A DNA stretch of 64,000 bases, taken from JBAZTO01 sp041661865 (GTDB lineage: Bacteria; Planctomycetota; Phycisphaerae; SM23-33). This document shows positions 18,260 to 26,823 of this stretch, piece by piece (within the stretch, counting starts at the first letter, position 1; each line of letters begins with the position of its first letter). The position numbers and the translations under genes were made by a program. The stretch spans positions 3,645-67,644 of the forward strand of contig JBAZTO010000015.1 of assembly GCA_041661865.1 (NCBI GenBank), given 5' to 3'. The notes under the pieces were generated by a model that made no database searches, had not been told where the DNA came from, and saw only the letters and a list, made by a program, of their open reading frames with translations.

Positions 18260-19780
18260 CTAACTCGTCCCGTCCGCGGGGTCGATGACCAGGTCTGTTG
18301 TGTGGGGCTCCAGCGAGCGATTGAGGCCGACGATCAGGCCGGCGAAGGACCAGAACAGGGCGCTGCTGGCTGGATCCCACAATTGGTCGATCAGCATGCC
18401 GTCGATGAACCATGCGGCGTAGACCACCCAGAAGACCACCACCAGCGGCCTGGAGAGCAGGCCCGTCGCGGTTTCGGGAAGCTTGCGATAGAGCGACAGC
18501 GACTCACGCAGCAACAGCACCTCCAGGGCCACCAGGATGATCAGGCCGATGATGCCCGTCTCGGACAGCATGAGCAGGAACAGGTTGTGCGGCATGGCCA
18601 TGACAGTGCCCAACTCGGCCAGGATGCCCGGGTCCACCTCCATACGGCGCTCCGCCTCGAGGTAGTGACCAAACCCCACGCCGGTCAACGGGTGGCTCTT
18701 GAACAGCTCCCACGAACGCTCGGCCAGGATTATTCGGCCGACGATGGGGGTCTTCTGCGCGATGCCGCCCGTGGTCCGGTCCTCGGTGGCCAGGTTGGCG
18801 CGGAACATCACCGCGCCCAGCAGCAGGACCAATCCCGCCAAGGCCAGCTTGCCCTTGCCGAAGCGATCCTTGGAAGTCAGGCACCAGATGATCCCGGCGA
18901 CCATGAAGGCCAGGTAGCCGCTGCGCAGGCCGGCGAAGAAGATCGCCGGCGGGATCAGGACGGCCTGGATGGCCAGGGCGACACGGTAAGGGCCTCGCAG
19001 GCGGCGGATGAGGAACAAGTCGATGAAGAACAACGCGATCAGCAGCGTCGCCTGCGGGTTGGCCAAGGTGTAGGCCCCGCGGGAGCGGTCGAAGTGAATT
19101 CCGTAGGTCGCCCCCCATTCACGCTGGTTGATGTAGGAGGGGAAGATGAAATCCCGCGCGCCGCTGGCGCCCATGTTCGCGGCATATTGGAGGTAGCCGA
19201 TGTAGAGGGCGTAGAAACCGTAGATTGTCAGCGGAATCAGCGCCCACTTGATCTGCGCGGGTCGGCCCGTCACGGCGTTATAGAACAGGAAGGAGATGAT
19301 GAAGGCGAACAATAGCGGCTCAAGGAAGCGGAAGTAAGGGGCCGTCGGCAGCGGGGAGGCGGGGGCCGTCCAGCCGGAAACGGCGGCGCTGAGGCCGCAG
19401 CAGACTATCATCGCCCCCATCAGCCAGAATACCGGCCTGTCGAAGCGGAGCATCTGGCCCCGCAGGGCGAAGTAGAGCAGGAAGGCCAGCGTGGCGCCCA
19501 GGAAGATGAACCTCGGGATGGTCATGTTGAAGAAGCCCGGGATTTCCAGGCGCCACAGCGGCGCGTCCAGCATCCCGTAGGAGAGCACCCACAGCCAGGC
19601 CCAGGCGGTGATCTCCCATCGCATCGCCCAGTAGAACATCAGGGCCGCCCCGGCCAATGCGAGGAACGCCCACGGCGAGGCCTGCGGCAGCAGCAGGGCT
19701 ACCCCGGCCGTCGCGACAACGATGCACGCGACGACCAGCAGTGATAGCGGACTGATCTTCTGTTGCCCAAGTACTGGCAT
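18260..19780 (-). CDS. O-antigen ligase/polymerase family protein (Wzy-like)
   Basis: A 506-residue multi-pass protein with about 11-12 membrane segments. The late periplasmic loop has SHPLTGVGFGHYLEAERRM and the following MPHNLFLLMLSETGIIGL, the Wzy_C/O-antigen ligase signature. In this setting it most likely polymerises repeat units outside the inner membrane. AAAGGA three bases before ATG 19780 supports the start. The 156 bases between this gene and the CpsD-like gene hold only a small CAGGG/CCCTG hairpin. Confidence 0.9.
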   Translation of the reverse strand: MPVLGQQKISPLSLLVVACIVVATAGVALLLPQASPWAFLALAGAALMFYWAMRWEITAWAWLWVLSYGMLDAPLWRLEIPGFFNMTIPRFIFLGATLAFLLYFALRGQMLRFDRPVFWLMGAMIVCCGLSAAVSGWTAPASPLPTAPYFRFLEPLLFAFIISFLFYNAVTGRPAQIKWALIPLTIYGFYALYIGYLQYAANMGASGARDFIFPSYINQREWGATYGIHFDRSRGAYTLANPQATLLIALFFIDLFLIRRLRGPYRVALAIQAVLIPPAIFFAGLRSGYLAFMVAGIIWCLTSKDRFGKGKLALAGLVLLLGAVMFRANLATEDRTTGGIAQKTPIVGRIILAERSWELFKSHPLTGVGFGHYLEAERRMEVDPGILAELGTVMAMPHNLFLLMLSETGIIGLIILVALEVLLLRESLSLYRKLPETATGLLSRPLVVVFWVVYAAWFIDGMLIDQLWDPASSALFWSFAGLIVGLNRSLEPHTTDLVIDPADGTS

Positions 19781-19936
19781 GGGTCCTTTTGGGAGCCTCT
19801 GGGGCTACAACCTGGTCAAGCAGGGAAAACCCTGTCTACCCACCGGCGCGGACAGACAGGAATTCGTTTTCATCGCCAACAAACCCGCGTTCATCCGTGT
19901 CCATCTCAGGTCAGTCTGGCGCGGCCACGGCCTCGC

Positions 19937-20611
19937 TCACACCCGCCGATACAGGAAACCGGGGATCGGGTAGGTGCGAAGGTTCAGGACCAGGCCCGCC
20001 AATCGCCCGCCGCCGCTTTCGAGGCATTTCTTGGCCTGCGCGACGGCCTCGCGAGGCGTGCGGTCGGTGTGGGCCACCAGCACCACGTCCTTGACGATGC
20101 CCGCGAGCACGCTCGCGTCGGGGTAATGATTGACGGCCGCCACGTCCACCAGCACGTGGTCGTAACCGTCCCGCAGGACAGTGAAGAACTCCGCCAGACG
20201 GTCGCCGCTGAGCATCTCGCCGCGCCGCTGCTCGGCGCTGCCGATGCTGTAAAGGTCCAGACTCGTGCTGATCCGCTGGGCGGCAGACTCCGGCGGCAGG
20301 CCCTCGGCGATGATCTCGCCGATGCCCGGGCCTTGCAGGCCGCCGAGCATCTCGTGCAGGGCGGGCCGGCGGAGGTTGAAGTCCACCAGGGCCACGCGCG
20401 AAGAACCCGACGGCATGCTGCCGGCCAGTGCCAGGCCGCAGGCCACCGTCGAGGCCCCTTCGCCCGAGTCGCCCGAGCAGACCAGCAAGCTCTTGCCGAT
20501 CGGGCGCCCGGAGTAGAACAGTGTCGCCCACAGCCCGCGGAAGATTTCCTCGGCCTTGCCCACGAGGGCGGCCCGCGCAACTTCACCTTCTTGCATGGTT
20601 GGATCAGACAT
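19937..20611 (-). CDS. CpsD/CapB-type ATPase with degenerate Walker A
   Basis: A 224-residue protein of the BY-kinase/CpsD family, the cytoplasmic partner of Wzz-type proteins. Walker A' is visible in VALVDFNLRRPALHEMLGG and Walker B in YDHVLVDVAAVNHYPDA. The Walker A segment reads CSGDSGEGAST: Ala53 replaces the lysine of the usual GEGKST. The C-terminus has only two tyrosines (TYPIPGFLYRRV) instead of a tyrosine cluster. It may therefore bind nucleotide weakly and work as a structural co-polymerase rather than a kinase. The start ATG 20611 overlaps the Wzz stop codon as TGATG. Confidence 0.88.
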   Translation of the reverse strand: MSDPTMQEGEVARAALVGKAEEIFRGLWATLFYSGRPIGKSLLVCSGDSGEGASTVACGLALAGSMPSGSSRVALVDFNLRRPALHEMLGGLQGPGIGEIIAEGLPPESAAQRISTSLDLYSIGSAEQRRGEMLSGDRLAEFFTVLRDGYDHVLVDVAAVNHYPDASVLAGIVKDVVLVAHTDRTPREAVAQAKKCLESGGGRLAGLVLNLRTYPIPGFLYRRV

Positions 20612-22173
20612 CAATCACCTCGCGTGACACGGATTATTTTGCGGCCCAGTTTGGGAACCGACGCCAGCACCACCGTGCCCAGGTATCTCTCGGCCCCGTC
20701 AATGCTCTTGATGGAGTGGTCGAAGTGGTCGGCCATGAACGCGTACACCAGCGACAAGACCAGCGCGGCAATTCCGCCCACGACCATGTTCAGCCAGACG
20801 ATCGGCAGGCGGGGATCCTTGGGATCAGGCCGCGTCGCCTCGTCCAGCGTCGTCACCAGCACGGGATTGGCTGCCAGCTTCTCAGCCGTGATCGCGCTGA
20901 CCACGCGCTTCTGTTCGTCGTTAAAAATCGCCTGGGCGGCATCGACCGACCGCGTCAACTGACCGTACCTGGCGACCTTGGCGGCCAGGTCGTCGTTCCG
21001 CTGGCGGTCCTCGGCGATCTTCCGGGTCAGCGTCTGGTGCTGGGCCGTCAGCGTCGCGATCTCCTGGTCCAGCCGCGTGGACTGCTTGGCCAACTCGCCG
21101 TGCAAGTCCTGCCGCGCCGCGGCCAACTCGCTGCGGAGCGTCTGGAGTTTCTGGAAGCTCTCGGTGTAGCGCGGCGAAAGAGCGTTGAGTTCCAACTGCG
21201 TCTGCACGATCTGCGTCTGGAGCTTGGCCATCAACGGGTTGGAGGAGGTGACGGCGTCGGGCACGACCATGGTTGCCAAGTCTGTCTTGGCCAGCTCGAC
21301 ATCCACGGCCTTCTTCAGCGCGGTCACCTCGGCCAGACGCTGGTCGATCCTGCCCAACTCGCCGCTGAACTGCGTGACCAGGGTGGCCGTGCCGGTCTCG
21401 CTGCTGCCGACCGTGCTGCCCATGTTGATCACCTGGAGCAGATCGCCCTTGAGTTCGCTCTTGATGAAATCGTTCAGGGCGCCTGTGGCCTCATCCAGGG
21501 CCAACCGCGCCGCGGCCAGCGACTGCTGCTGAAGCAGTTGAGTGGCCTCGCGGGTGCGCTGGCTTTCCAGGAAGGTGTAGCGCATCAGGTAGGCGTTCTT
21601 GATGCAATCGGCCAGCTTGGCGGTTTCCTCGGCCGTGCGCGCAGGGGAGGGATCCGGCGAGAACGCCATTGCGTTACGCTGGGACCAGTCCACGCGAATC
21701 TTGTAGGTCTGGGTGAAGGTCGCGTCGGGGCCGCCGGGCGTGATGACCTTGACGCGCGTGCGGAGCGTGTCCAGCAGCTTGCTGTTGCGGGTGATAAAGT
21801 CGGAGACGACCTTATCGTCGTACCAAGTCGTCGGCGCGGCGGAGGAATTGGCGGCGACGGGCTCGGCCTTGGGCACGCCCTTGAAATTCATGACCGCCGA
21901 GGCCAGCACGTAGTCACTCATGATGATCTCGCGCTGGGTCACCACGAACAGCGACACCCGGTCGCGCAGGACGTTACCCTGCTCTTCCAGCGGGCTTGTC
22001 GCGCCGGGCCGGGCCCAGAAGCTCACGTCGCTGCGGTAGCTCTTGGGCGACAGGAACGTCACCGCCACCGCGGCCGCGGCCACCAGGACGAAGATGAACA
22101 GCATCGCCCAAAAGCGGCTGGCCAGGACTCGCACGATCTCACGCAGCGTTCGGCTGGTATAGGTCTCTGCCAT
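20611..22173 (-). CDS. Polysaccharide chain-length determinant, Wzz/GumC family
   Basis: A 520-residue protein with membrane helices at both ends (about 16-38, FWAMLFIFVLVAAAAVAVTF; and about 450-472, LNMVVGGIAALVLSLVYAFM). Between them lies a large periplasmic part rich in coiled coil (residues about 210-400). The second helix is preceded by DPKDPRLPIVWLN, a proline-rich motif of this family. Such proteins oligomerise in the inner membrane, set polymer length and contact the Wza exporter. It is directly followed by the CpsD-like gene with a one-base overlap. Confidence 0.92.
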   Translation of the reverse strand: MAETYTSRTLREIVRVLASRFWAMLFIFVLVAAAAVAVTFLSPKSYRSDVSFWARPGATSPLEEQGNVLRDRVSLFVVTQREIIMSDYVLASAVMNFKGVPKAEPVAANSSAAPTTWYDDKVVSDFITRNSKLLDTLRTRVKVITPGGPDATFTQTYKIRVDWSQRNAMAFSPDPSPARTAEETAKLADCIKNAYLMRYTFLESQRTREATQLLQQQSLAAARLALDEATGALNDFIKSELKGDLLQVINMGSTVGSSETGTATLVTQFSGELGRIDQRLAEVTALKKAVDVELAKTDLATMVVPDAVTSSNPLMAKLQTQIVQTQLELNALSPRYTESFQKLQTLRSELAAARQDLHGELAKQSTRLDQEIATLTAQHQTLTRKIAEDRQRNDDLAAKVARYGQLTRSVDAAQAIFNDEQKRVVSAITAEKLAANPVLVTTLDEATRPDPKDPRLPIVWLNMVVGGIAALVLSLVYAFMADHFDHSIKSIDGAERYLGTVVLASVPKLGRKIIRVTRGD

Positions 22174-22317
22174 CTGTCACCTCTGTGTCACAAAGCACGC
22201 GCGAAGGTCGCGGGGTGAAGAGCCGATTGCGACTCTTGCCCTTCCACCCTTGTCTCCGCGATCTCTTGCTTCTTGTTGTCAACTTGCACTACGAACATCG
22301 CACTCAACACTTTATTC

Positions 22318-23457
22318 TCACTTCGGCGGGATGAAGTTAACCATATCGGCCATGTCGTAGTTGGCGCTGGCGGTGAAGCCGCTCACGTTGCGGATGCTGC
22401 GCGCCCAGACATAGTCGATGTAGTCGGCCCGCTTGGCGATCACGGTCGTCGGGACATAGATGATGTCGCCGTCTTCCAGCCAGATGTCGTTACGGTAGTT
22501 GTCGGCCGGGCCCATGGGCGGATCGCTCACCTTCGTGCGGTTTTCCAGCAACTGGAAGACGTTGATCACGGCAATCTGCGGCTGGGGCAGGTGTCGCCTG
22601 CGGATCAGCAGCACCTTGCTCAGTTCGGCCCGCATGGGCAGATAGCTGCCGGCCTGCGAGATGGCGCCCAGCAGCGTCAGCTCGGATGTCGAGGAAACCA
22701 GGCCCGTGCGGTTCAGCAACGCGCCGGGGATGCGGACCTCGCCCAGCACGTACACCTGTATGGGCGCGGCCTGCTGAAGGTTGACCGTCACCTCAAGCTC
22801 GGGCAGGTTGGCCTGCGCGTAGGCCTTGTTCAGGTTGGCGTGCAGCTCGGTCATGGTCAGGCCCGCGGCGCGGATGCTGTTGATGAACGGCAGCGAGATC
22901 ATGCCGTCGGGCGTGATGGGCACCAGGCGGCTTTGGCCGCGCGGAGCGGTCTTGATCGCTTCCTTCAGTTCGGTGATGTTCACATTGGACTGCTTGAAGC
23001 TCACCGTCAACTGCGGATCCTTGATGAAGGCCTTGTACTTCTCTTCCAGGATCTTCTGCACGTCGGTGATGGTCTTGTCGAAGACCTTCACCTCGCCGAT
23101 CAGGTCCAGGCGCAGCGTTCCATCGCTCTGGACCTGCTCGGTCTGGCTCAGTTCGGGATTGAAGGGGAAGCGAATGACGATGACGTCCTGGATCTTGATC
23201 TTGTACTCAGCGCCCATACGGTAGGCGATGTGATAGATCACTTCGAGGCTGTCACCCTCGCGCAGGCGGTAATCCCGCCGCATGATGTGGGCCACGGGCG
23301 TCTCCTGCGGCCCCCAGTTCTTCTTGAGAAACTCCGCCGGAAGACGGTCCTGCTCATTGACGGCCTTGTCCGCGGGCGGATTGCAGCCGGCGACGGCCAG
23401 CACCGCGGCCACCAGGGTCCAGAGCATCCATTGTGATCCAACCTTCATAGGCTTCAC
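22318..23457 (-). CDS. Polysaccharide export lipoprotein, Wza family (SLBB domains)
   Basis: A 379-residue lipoprotein with signal and lipobox LAVAGC (Cys near residue 25). LREGDSLEVIYHIAYRMGAEY and VQSDGTLRLDLIGEVKVFDKT match the polysaccharide export (PES) domain. Two SLBB-type beta-grasp parts follow: ITPDGMISLPFINSIRAAGL and QVYVLGEVRIPGALLNRTGL. It forms the outer-membrane export channel. The start GTG 23457 overlaps the upstream stop as GTGA; ATG 23448 is an alternative. Confidence 0.93.
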   Translation of the reverse strand: MKPMKVGSQWMLWTLVAAVLAVAGCNPPADKAVNEQDRLPAEFLKKNWGPQETPVAHIMRRDYRLREGDSLEVIYHIAYRMGAEYKIKIQDVIVIRFPFNPELSQTEQVQSDGTLRLDLIGEVKVFDKTITDVQKILEEKYKAFIKDPQLTVSFKQSNVNITELKEAIKTAPRGQSRLVPITPDGMISLPFINSIRAAGLTMTELHANLNKAYAQANLPELEVTVNLQQAAPIQVYVLGEVRIPGALLNRTGLVSSTSELTLLGAISQAGSYLPMRAELSKVLLIRRRHLPQPQIAVINVFQLLENRTKVSDPPMGPADNYRNDIWLEDGDIIYVPTTVIAKRADYIDYVWARSIRNVSGFTASANYDMADMVNFIPPK

Positions 23458-24236
23458 CTCGCGGTAATCACGAACGCGTCAGCCTTACAGGCCTTGACGC
23501 CGGCCAGAGCGGCACAGGCCGCCTCGTAAGTCGAATAGTGTCCCACCTGCACCACAAAGATCAGACGCGAATCAGCCATCACGGGCACCACCACGGCGGG
23601 CAGGTTCTTATCGCTCAACGTCTTGGCGGCCGCCTCGGCGCGCAACTGGGTGTCGAAGGTTCCAGCCTGGATCGTCCAGTCACGGGCGTGCATCCTTCGC
23701 CCGCCCCGTGCGGCCAGGTCCGAGCCGGAGAAAAACTCCGCCAGCAGGGCAAACTGCAAGTCGGCCTCTTTCCAGCGTCCCTGCCGCTGAAGCACGCAGC
23801 CCAGGCGGTAATAGGCGTGATCCATCGGGGCGACGCCGCGTTCCAGGTTGTCGATGGCCTTTCCGTACATCGCCTCGGCCGTGGGCATGTCGTCGCGATC
23901 GCACGCCAGATCGCCCAGCGCGATGGCCGCTTTGCCTCGCAGCTCACGGCTCTGGGTACGGTCGAGGGCCTCGGACAGATCGGCCTGGGCCCCGGTTGTG
24001 TCGCCGAGGTTGTAGCGGGCCAGGCCGCGAAGGTAATACGCCTCGTCGGCCCGGCCGCCCCGCCCGCTGTCGCGCAGGAAGGCGTCGGTGCCGGCGATCA
24101 CGGCCCTGTAATCGCCCGTGGCACTGGCGGAATACGAATTCATCAGGAGTTGGCGCGCCTGCGGCGTTGTCTGATCAGCACAGCCCATGGCAGGAATCGC
24201 TGCCAGCAGACAGGTGATGTGGACACAGCTATTCAT
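23454..24236 (-). CDS. Lipoprotein with TPR-like repeats and a C-terminal SPOR domain
   Basis: About 260 residues; first gene of the exopolysaccharide locus. The N-terminus MNSCVHITCLLAAIPAMGCA is a lipoprotein signal with lipobox Cys19. The middle has three or four TPR-like helices (DEAYYLRGLARYNLGDTTGA, DHAYYRLGCVLQRQGRWKEA). The tail WTIQAGTFDTQLRAEAAAKT through VVQVGHYSTYEAACAALAGV fits a SPOR domain, which binds denuded peptidoglycan glycan strands. It could anchor the exporter to the cell wall. I chose ATG 24236; AAGGAG lies 12 bases upstream, a long spacing. Confidence 0.85.
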   Translation of the reverse strand: MNSCVHITCLLAAIPAMGCADQTTPQARQLLMNSYSASATGDYRAVIAGTDAFLRDSGRGGRADEAYYLRGLARYNLGDTTGAQADLSEALDRTQSRELRGKAAIALGDLACDRDDMPTAEAMYGKAIDNLERGVAPMDHAYYRLGCVLQRQGRWKEADLQFALLAEFFSGSDLAARGGRRMHARDWTIQAGTFDTQLRAEAAAKTLSDKNLPAVVVPVMADSRLIFVVQVGHYSTYEAACAALAGVKACKADAFVITAR

Positions 24237-24322
24237 ACCGTACACCGACTCCTTGAGCGCAATACCGCGCCATGCGGGCATGCCGCTTTGTCTTATCGTC
24301 GTCTGTTTTTGCAGTGGACTTG

Positions 24323-24366
24323 AATGTATCGCCCTCTCCTATTTGGCCAAATCTTGCGGGGCGATA
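24323..24366 (-). promoter_or_regulatory. 40-bp dyad overlapping a possible promoter of the polysaccharide locus
   Basis: The palindrome ATTTGGCCAAAT (24341-24352) is flanked symmetrically, six bases away on each side, by TATCGCCC (24327-24334) and its complement GGGCGATA (24359-24366). On the minus strand, TTGGCC inside the palindrome and TACATT (24328-24323) form a possible -35/-10 pair with a 16-base spacer, about 90 bases before the first gene of the locus. The layout suggests a regulator that blocks the promoter. Confidence 0.55.
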
Positions 24367-24547
24367 AAGGGTTTTGATTTCATTGGTTGACGCTGCAAGA
24401 ATGAATCACGAAGACGCCACGCAACAGAATTCCGGGAAACTGCCTGCCGGCAGGTCGCGAATCGCGAATGAAGACATTCGCGGGGATGAACGCAGATTAA
24501 CGCAGATACTGCCAGATAATAGACAGAGCGGATAGTGTGTGCCCTAA

Positions 24548-24811
24548 TCAGTAGCTTTCGAGTAGTTCCTCGAAGGCTTTGACGGGATCCTTGCCGCAGG
24601 CTTTGGACCATTGGCTGAATTCGGCCATGTCCACACGACGGTTGGCGGTTTCGCAGTTGTAAATCCAGGATTGGGGCTTACCGAGCTTTTCGCCCAGTTG
24701 CCGCTGGGTCAGACCGGCTGATTCCCTCAGACTTCGCAGGAAGACCGGGATCTTTCGGTATGCCAGCGAGTGTTGGGCTTTCGGCGACATGCCGGAAGTG
24801 TAAAGACCCAT
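24548..24811 (-). CDS. XRE-family helix-turn-helix regulator
   Basis: An 87-residue protein (ATG 24811; ATG 24790 would give 80). The single HTH domain is clear: LRSLRESAGLTQRQLGEKLG, then KPQSWIYNCETANRRVDMAE. TQRQLGEKLGKPQSWIYNCE is the usual HTH_3 recognition region. It has no extra ligand or dimer domain. It lies next to the exopolysaccharide locus, on the same strand, 312 bases upstream of its first gene. A palindrome immediately before the start codon suggests it regulates itself. Confidence 0.88.
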   Translation of the reverse strand: MGLYTSGMSPKAQHSLAYRKIPVFLRSLRESAGLTQRQLGEKLGKPQSWIYNCETANRRVDMAEFSQWSKACGKDPVKAFEELLESY

Positions 24812-24817
24812 GAGATT

Positions 24818-24834
24818 GACACTGTTTGAGTGTC
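24818..24834. promoter_or_regulatory. Candidate operator of the XRE regulator
   Basis: GACACT-GTTTG-AGTGTC, six-base arms with a five-base centre, ends seven bases before the regulator ATG. The half site with its flank, TTGAGTGTC, recurs at 25032-25040 on the start side of the promoter for the neighbouring PEP-CTERM gene. Confidence 0.5.
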
Positions 24835-25004
24835 GTGGCAAAACACGGGTCGCCGGCACATTCGGCCGGGGCCCAGGGATGCTGATCCTGTCTGGGATTT
24901 CTCCCGCGAAATACGACGTCAAGCCTTGGAGGGGAAAGGGCCAAAGGATGTCCTGGGGGCTAATGAAGATCATTCAAAATATAGCCACTTATGTGATTTT
25001 ATTG

Positions 25005-25033
25005 TTGACAAGAAAGAGGGCATGACATAGATT
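25005..25033 (+). promoter_or_regulatory. Sigma-70-like promoter towards the PEP-CTERM gene
   Basis: TTGACA (25005-25010), exactly 17 bases, then TAGATT (25028-25033). A TTGAGTGTC half site starts at 25032, overlapping the -10. The PEP-CTERM start is 326 bases downstream, so the transcript would have a long leader. In the rest of 24835-25358 I see no gene. Confidence 0.45.
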
Positions 25034-25358
25034 GAGTGTCAGCTTCGACGCCCGTCTGGGAGCGGACGGGATGCATATCGTCGGAGGCACGGAGCGGTCT
25101 CGCTTAATCGCACCTACCTCAGGCCACACCGGCCAAGTTTCCAAACCATCATGCCATTTGTGATTTGTGGGGCATTTTGTATCGGGTATGTCTGTTGGGA
25201 GCCATTCAACGAAGGGAAGGTCTTTGATCTGTTCAACGGCTGAGGGTCTTGTCACCTTTCCTGCAAGCTCGTCGCTTAGCAGGAGCGGAAAAACGTTGTT
25301 TCCTGCCCAAGGGTGACGCTGCCATTAATGGACCAAATGAAGGAAGGAGCAAAGGAGC

Positions 25359-26105
25359 ATGGTAATCGGAACGCACAATCGACGGTGGTGGACCCAGTGC
25401 GTCATAGTGTTGACACTACTGGTGTCCGGTCACGCATTTGCTGCCCCGATCTATGAGCAAGAGATGGATGCGGCATGGCTGGCGAGTAATGCAATGTTTC
25501 CAAGCCGAACACCCACATTGGAAGGCAGCGGGAGCGTATTGCGGTTTGCAGCTTCTGGTGTTGACAACAGAGATTACGACGTTCTCTTGGAAGTACCTCT
25601 CACACAGGCTGGAGTATTACCCGCTGGAGCCACGGTCGCAATAGACATAAGTGCGTCTCCTCTCTCTTCTGATAACGACCTGAAGGTGGGCATCACCGAC
25701 GGAGTATCGGTTGTGGTCTTTGAACGTAGCGACAACAACAGCGGCATGGGGCGACTTTTGGACGGTGACCGGCTGGGACCTTGGCTTCCAGTTGGCATTC
25801 AGGCAGATATGGATTACAGCTTCGAGATGTTCACTAATGCTGGAATGCCCGTGGAATTCAGTGCCCTGTTCACGCTTGGCCAGACCGAGACAAGTGTCTA
25901 TGGGCAGATTGGAACAAGTACCGGCACTGCAACCGCCTCTCGCCTGCTCTCGCTTGATTCCCCTTTGAGCTTGGTATTGCTCGCTGACGATGATTGGGAA
26001 GAATACGGGATCAATCGGATCAACGTATCCGTTGTCCCTGAACCCGCATCTCTTTCCCTCCTCGCATTCGGTAGTCTGGCAATTCTTCGCCGGAGAAAGA
26101 AATAG
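25359..26105 (+). CDS. PEP-CTERM sorting-domain protein
   Basis: A 248-residue exported protein. Residues about 12-30 (TQCVIVLTLLVSGHAFA) are a signal peptide. The C-terminus VPEPASLSLLAFGSLAILRRRKK has the three parts of the PEP-CTERM signal: the VPEP motif, a hydrophobic helix and a basic tail. Such proteins are cut by an exosortase and placed on the cell surface or in the matrix. The middle is beta-rich with no recognised domain. AAGGAG upstream supports ATG 25359. No exosortase gene is in the window. Its position next to the exopolysaccharide locus fits the known link between PEP-CTERM proteins and extracellular polysaccharide. Confidence 0.9.
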   Translation: MVIGTHNRRWWTQCVIVLTLLVSGHAFAAPIYEQEMDAAWLASNAMFPSRTPTLEGSGSVLRFAASGVDNRDYDVLLEVPLTQAGVLPAGATVAIDISASPLSSDNDLKVGITDGVSVVVFERSDNNSGMGRLLDGDRLGPWLPVGIQADMDYSFEMFTNAGMPVEFSALFTLGQTETSVYGQIGTSTGTATASRLLSLDSPLSLVLLADDDWEEYGINRINVSVVPEPASLSLLAFGSLAILRRRKK

Positions 26106-26312
26106 TCGCCCCAGAGACATTGGAGCAAGGAAAAGGAGGAAACGATCATGAGCGCGAGGAAGATGACAGCCCGGTAGCTCGAGCAATGCTTAACGTTTCC
26201 CATTCAGATATGAAATGGCGGGCGGTACTCGCCCCGTCTCGCCGCCGCCGCGTTGTTTCTTGCGATCTACGGCCTACGAACCTGCCTACGGCAGGCAAGC
26301 TTCGACCTGCCG

Positions 26313-26364
26313 TTACGGTCTTCCGGTACTCCGGTCTCTCGGTATTCCGGTATTCCGGTATCCG
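26313..26364 (+). repeat. Eight-base tandem repeat
   Basis: About six copies of a degenerate octamer, consensus TTCCGGTA (26321, 26329, 26337, 26345, 26353), lie between the PEP-CTERM gene and the DUF1844 stop codon. A CTGCCTACGGCAGG palindrome precedes it. Confidence 0.8.
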
Positions 26365-26368
26365 GGGG

Positions 26369-26800
26369 TCAGACCCGCTGGGCGATCTGCACATAGTGCA
26401 TGCGGGCCTCGTAGAGGGCCTGGTTGAGAAGGGCCTTTTCCTCGTCGGTGAGGTTGCCCTTGGTCTTGTCTTCCAGCATGGCCATCGTGTCGATGTGGTG
26501 CTTGGCCAAGGCCAGGTCGACGTAGCGTTTCTTGGTCCGCGGGTCTTCCACGCCGCCCAGCGCCATGAAGACCTGCGTGACCAATTGTCCCACCAGCGTG
26601 GCGAAACTTGCGGGGGGCAGTTCCTGGTCGGCGGGGCCTGCGGTGGCGCCAACAGCGCCTGGGCCGGCAGCGGCGGCGCCCTTGTCGGGTGCGGCAGCGG
26701 CCTGCTGGTCGAGCTTTTCCTTCTCGGCCTGGGCCTGGGCCTTCCAGTCGTCGTCGACGATGATCTTGGGCTTGTCCTGCTGCTCTCGATTCTCTGCCAT
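26369..26800 (-). CDS. DUF1844 family protein
   Basis: A 143-residue cytoplasmic protein. A low-complexity A/G/P-rich linker (residues about 25-60) is followed by the DUF1844 core: PASFATLVGQLVTQVFMALG, LALAKHHIDTMAMLEDKTKG and NLTDEEKALLNQALYEARMH. Its function is unknown. GAGGAG seven bases before ATG 26800 sets the start. It follows pyrG on the same strand, separated by a heptamer repeat. Confidence 0.9.
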   Translation of the reverse strand: MAENREQQDKPKIIVDDDWKAQAQAEKEKLDQQAAAAPDKGAAAAGPGAVGATAGPADQELPPASFATLVGQLVTQVFMALGGVEDPRTKKRYVDLALAKHHIDTMAMLEDKTKGNLTDEEKALLNQALYEARMHYVQIAQRV

Positions 26801-26823
26801 GTTGGGCTCCTCTAGACCATCAT

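Noticed and set aside
24463..24482. CGCGAATG-AAGA-CATTCGCG hairpin as terminator of the XRE gene
   Set aside because: No T-run on either strand; probably a repeat fragment, as the AACGCAGAT direct repeats beside it suggest.
24989..25255. Minus-strand frame of 88 codons
   Set aside because: No ribosome site, no domain, and it runs over a good plus-strand promoter.
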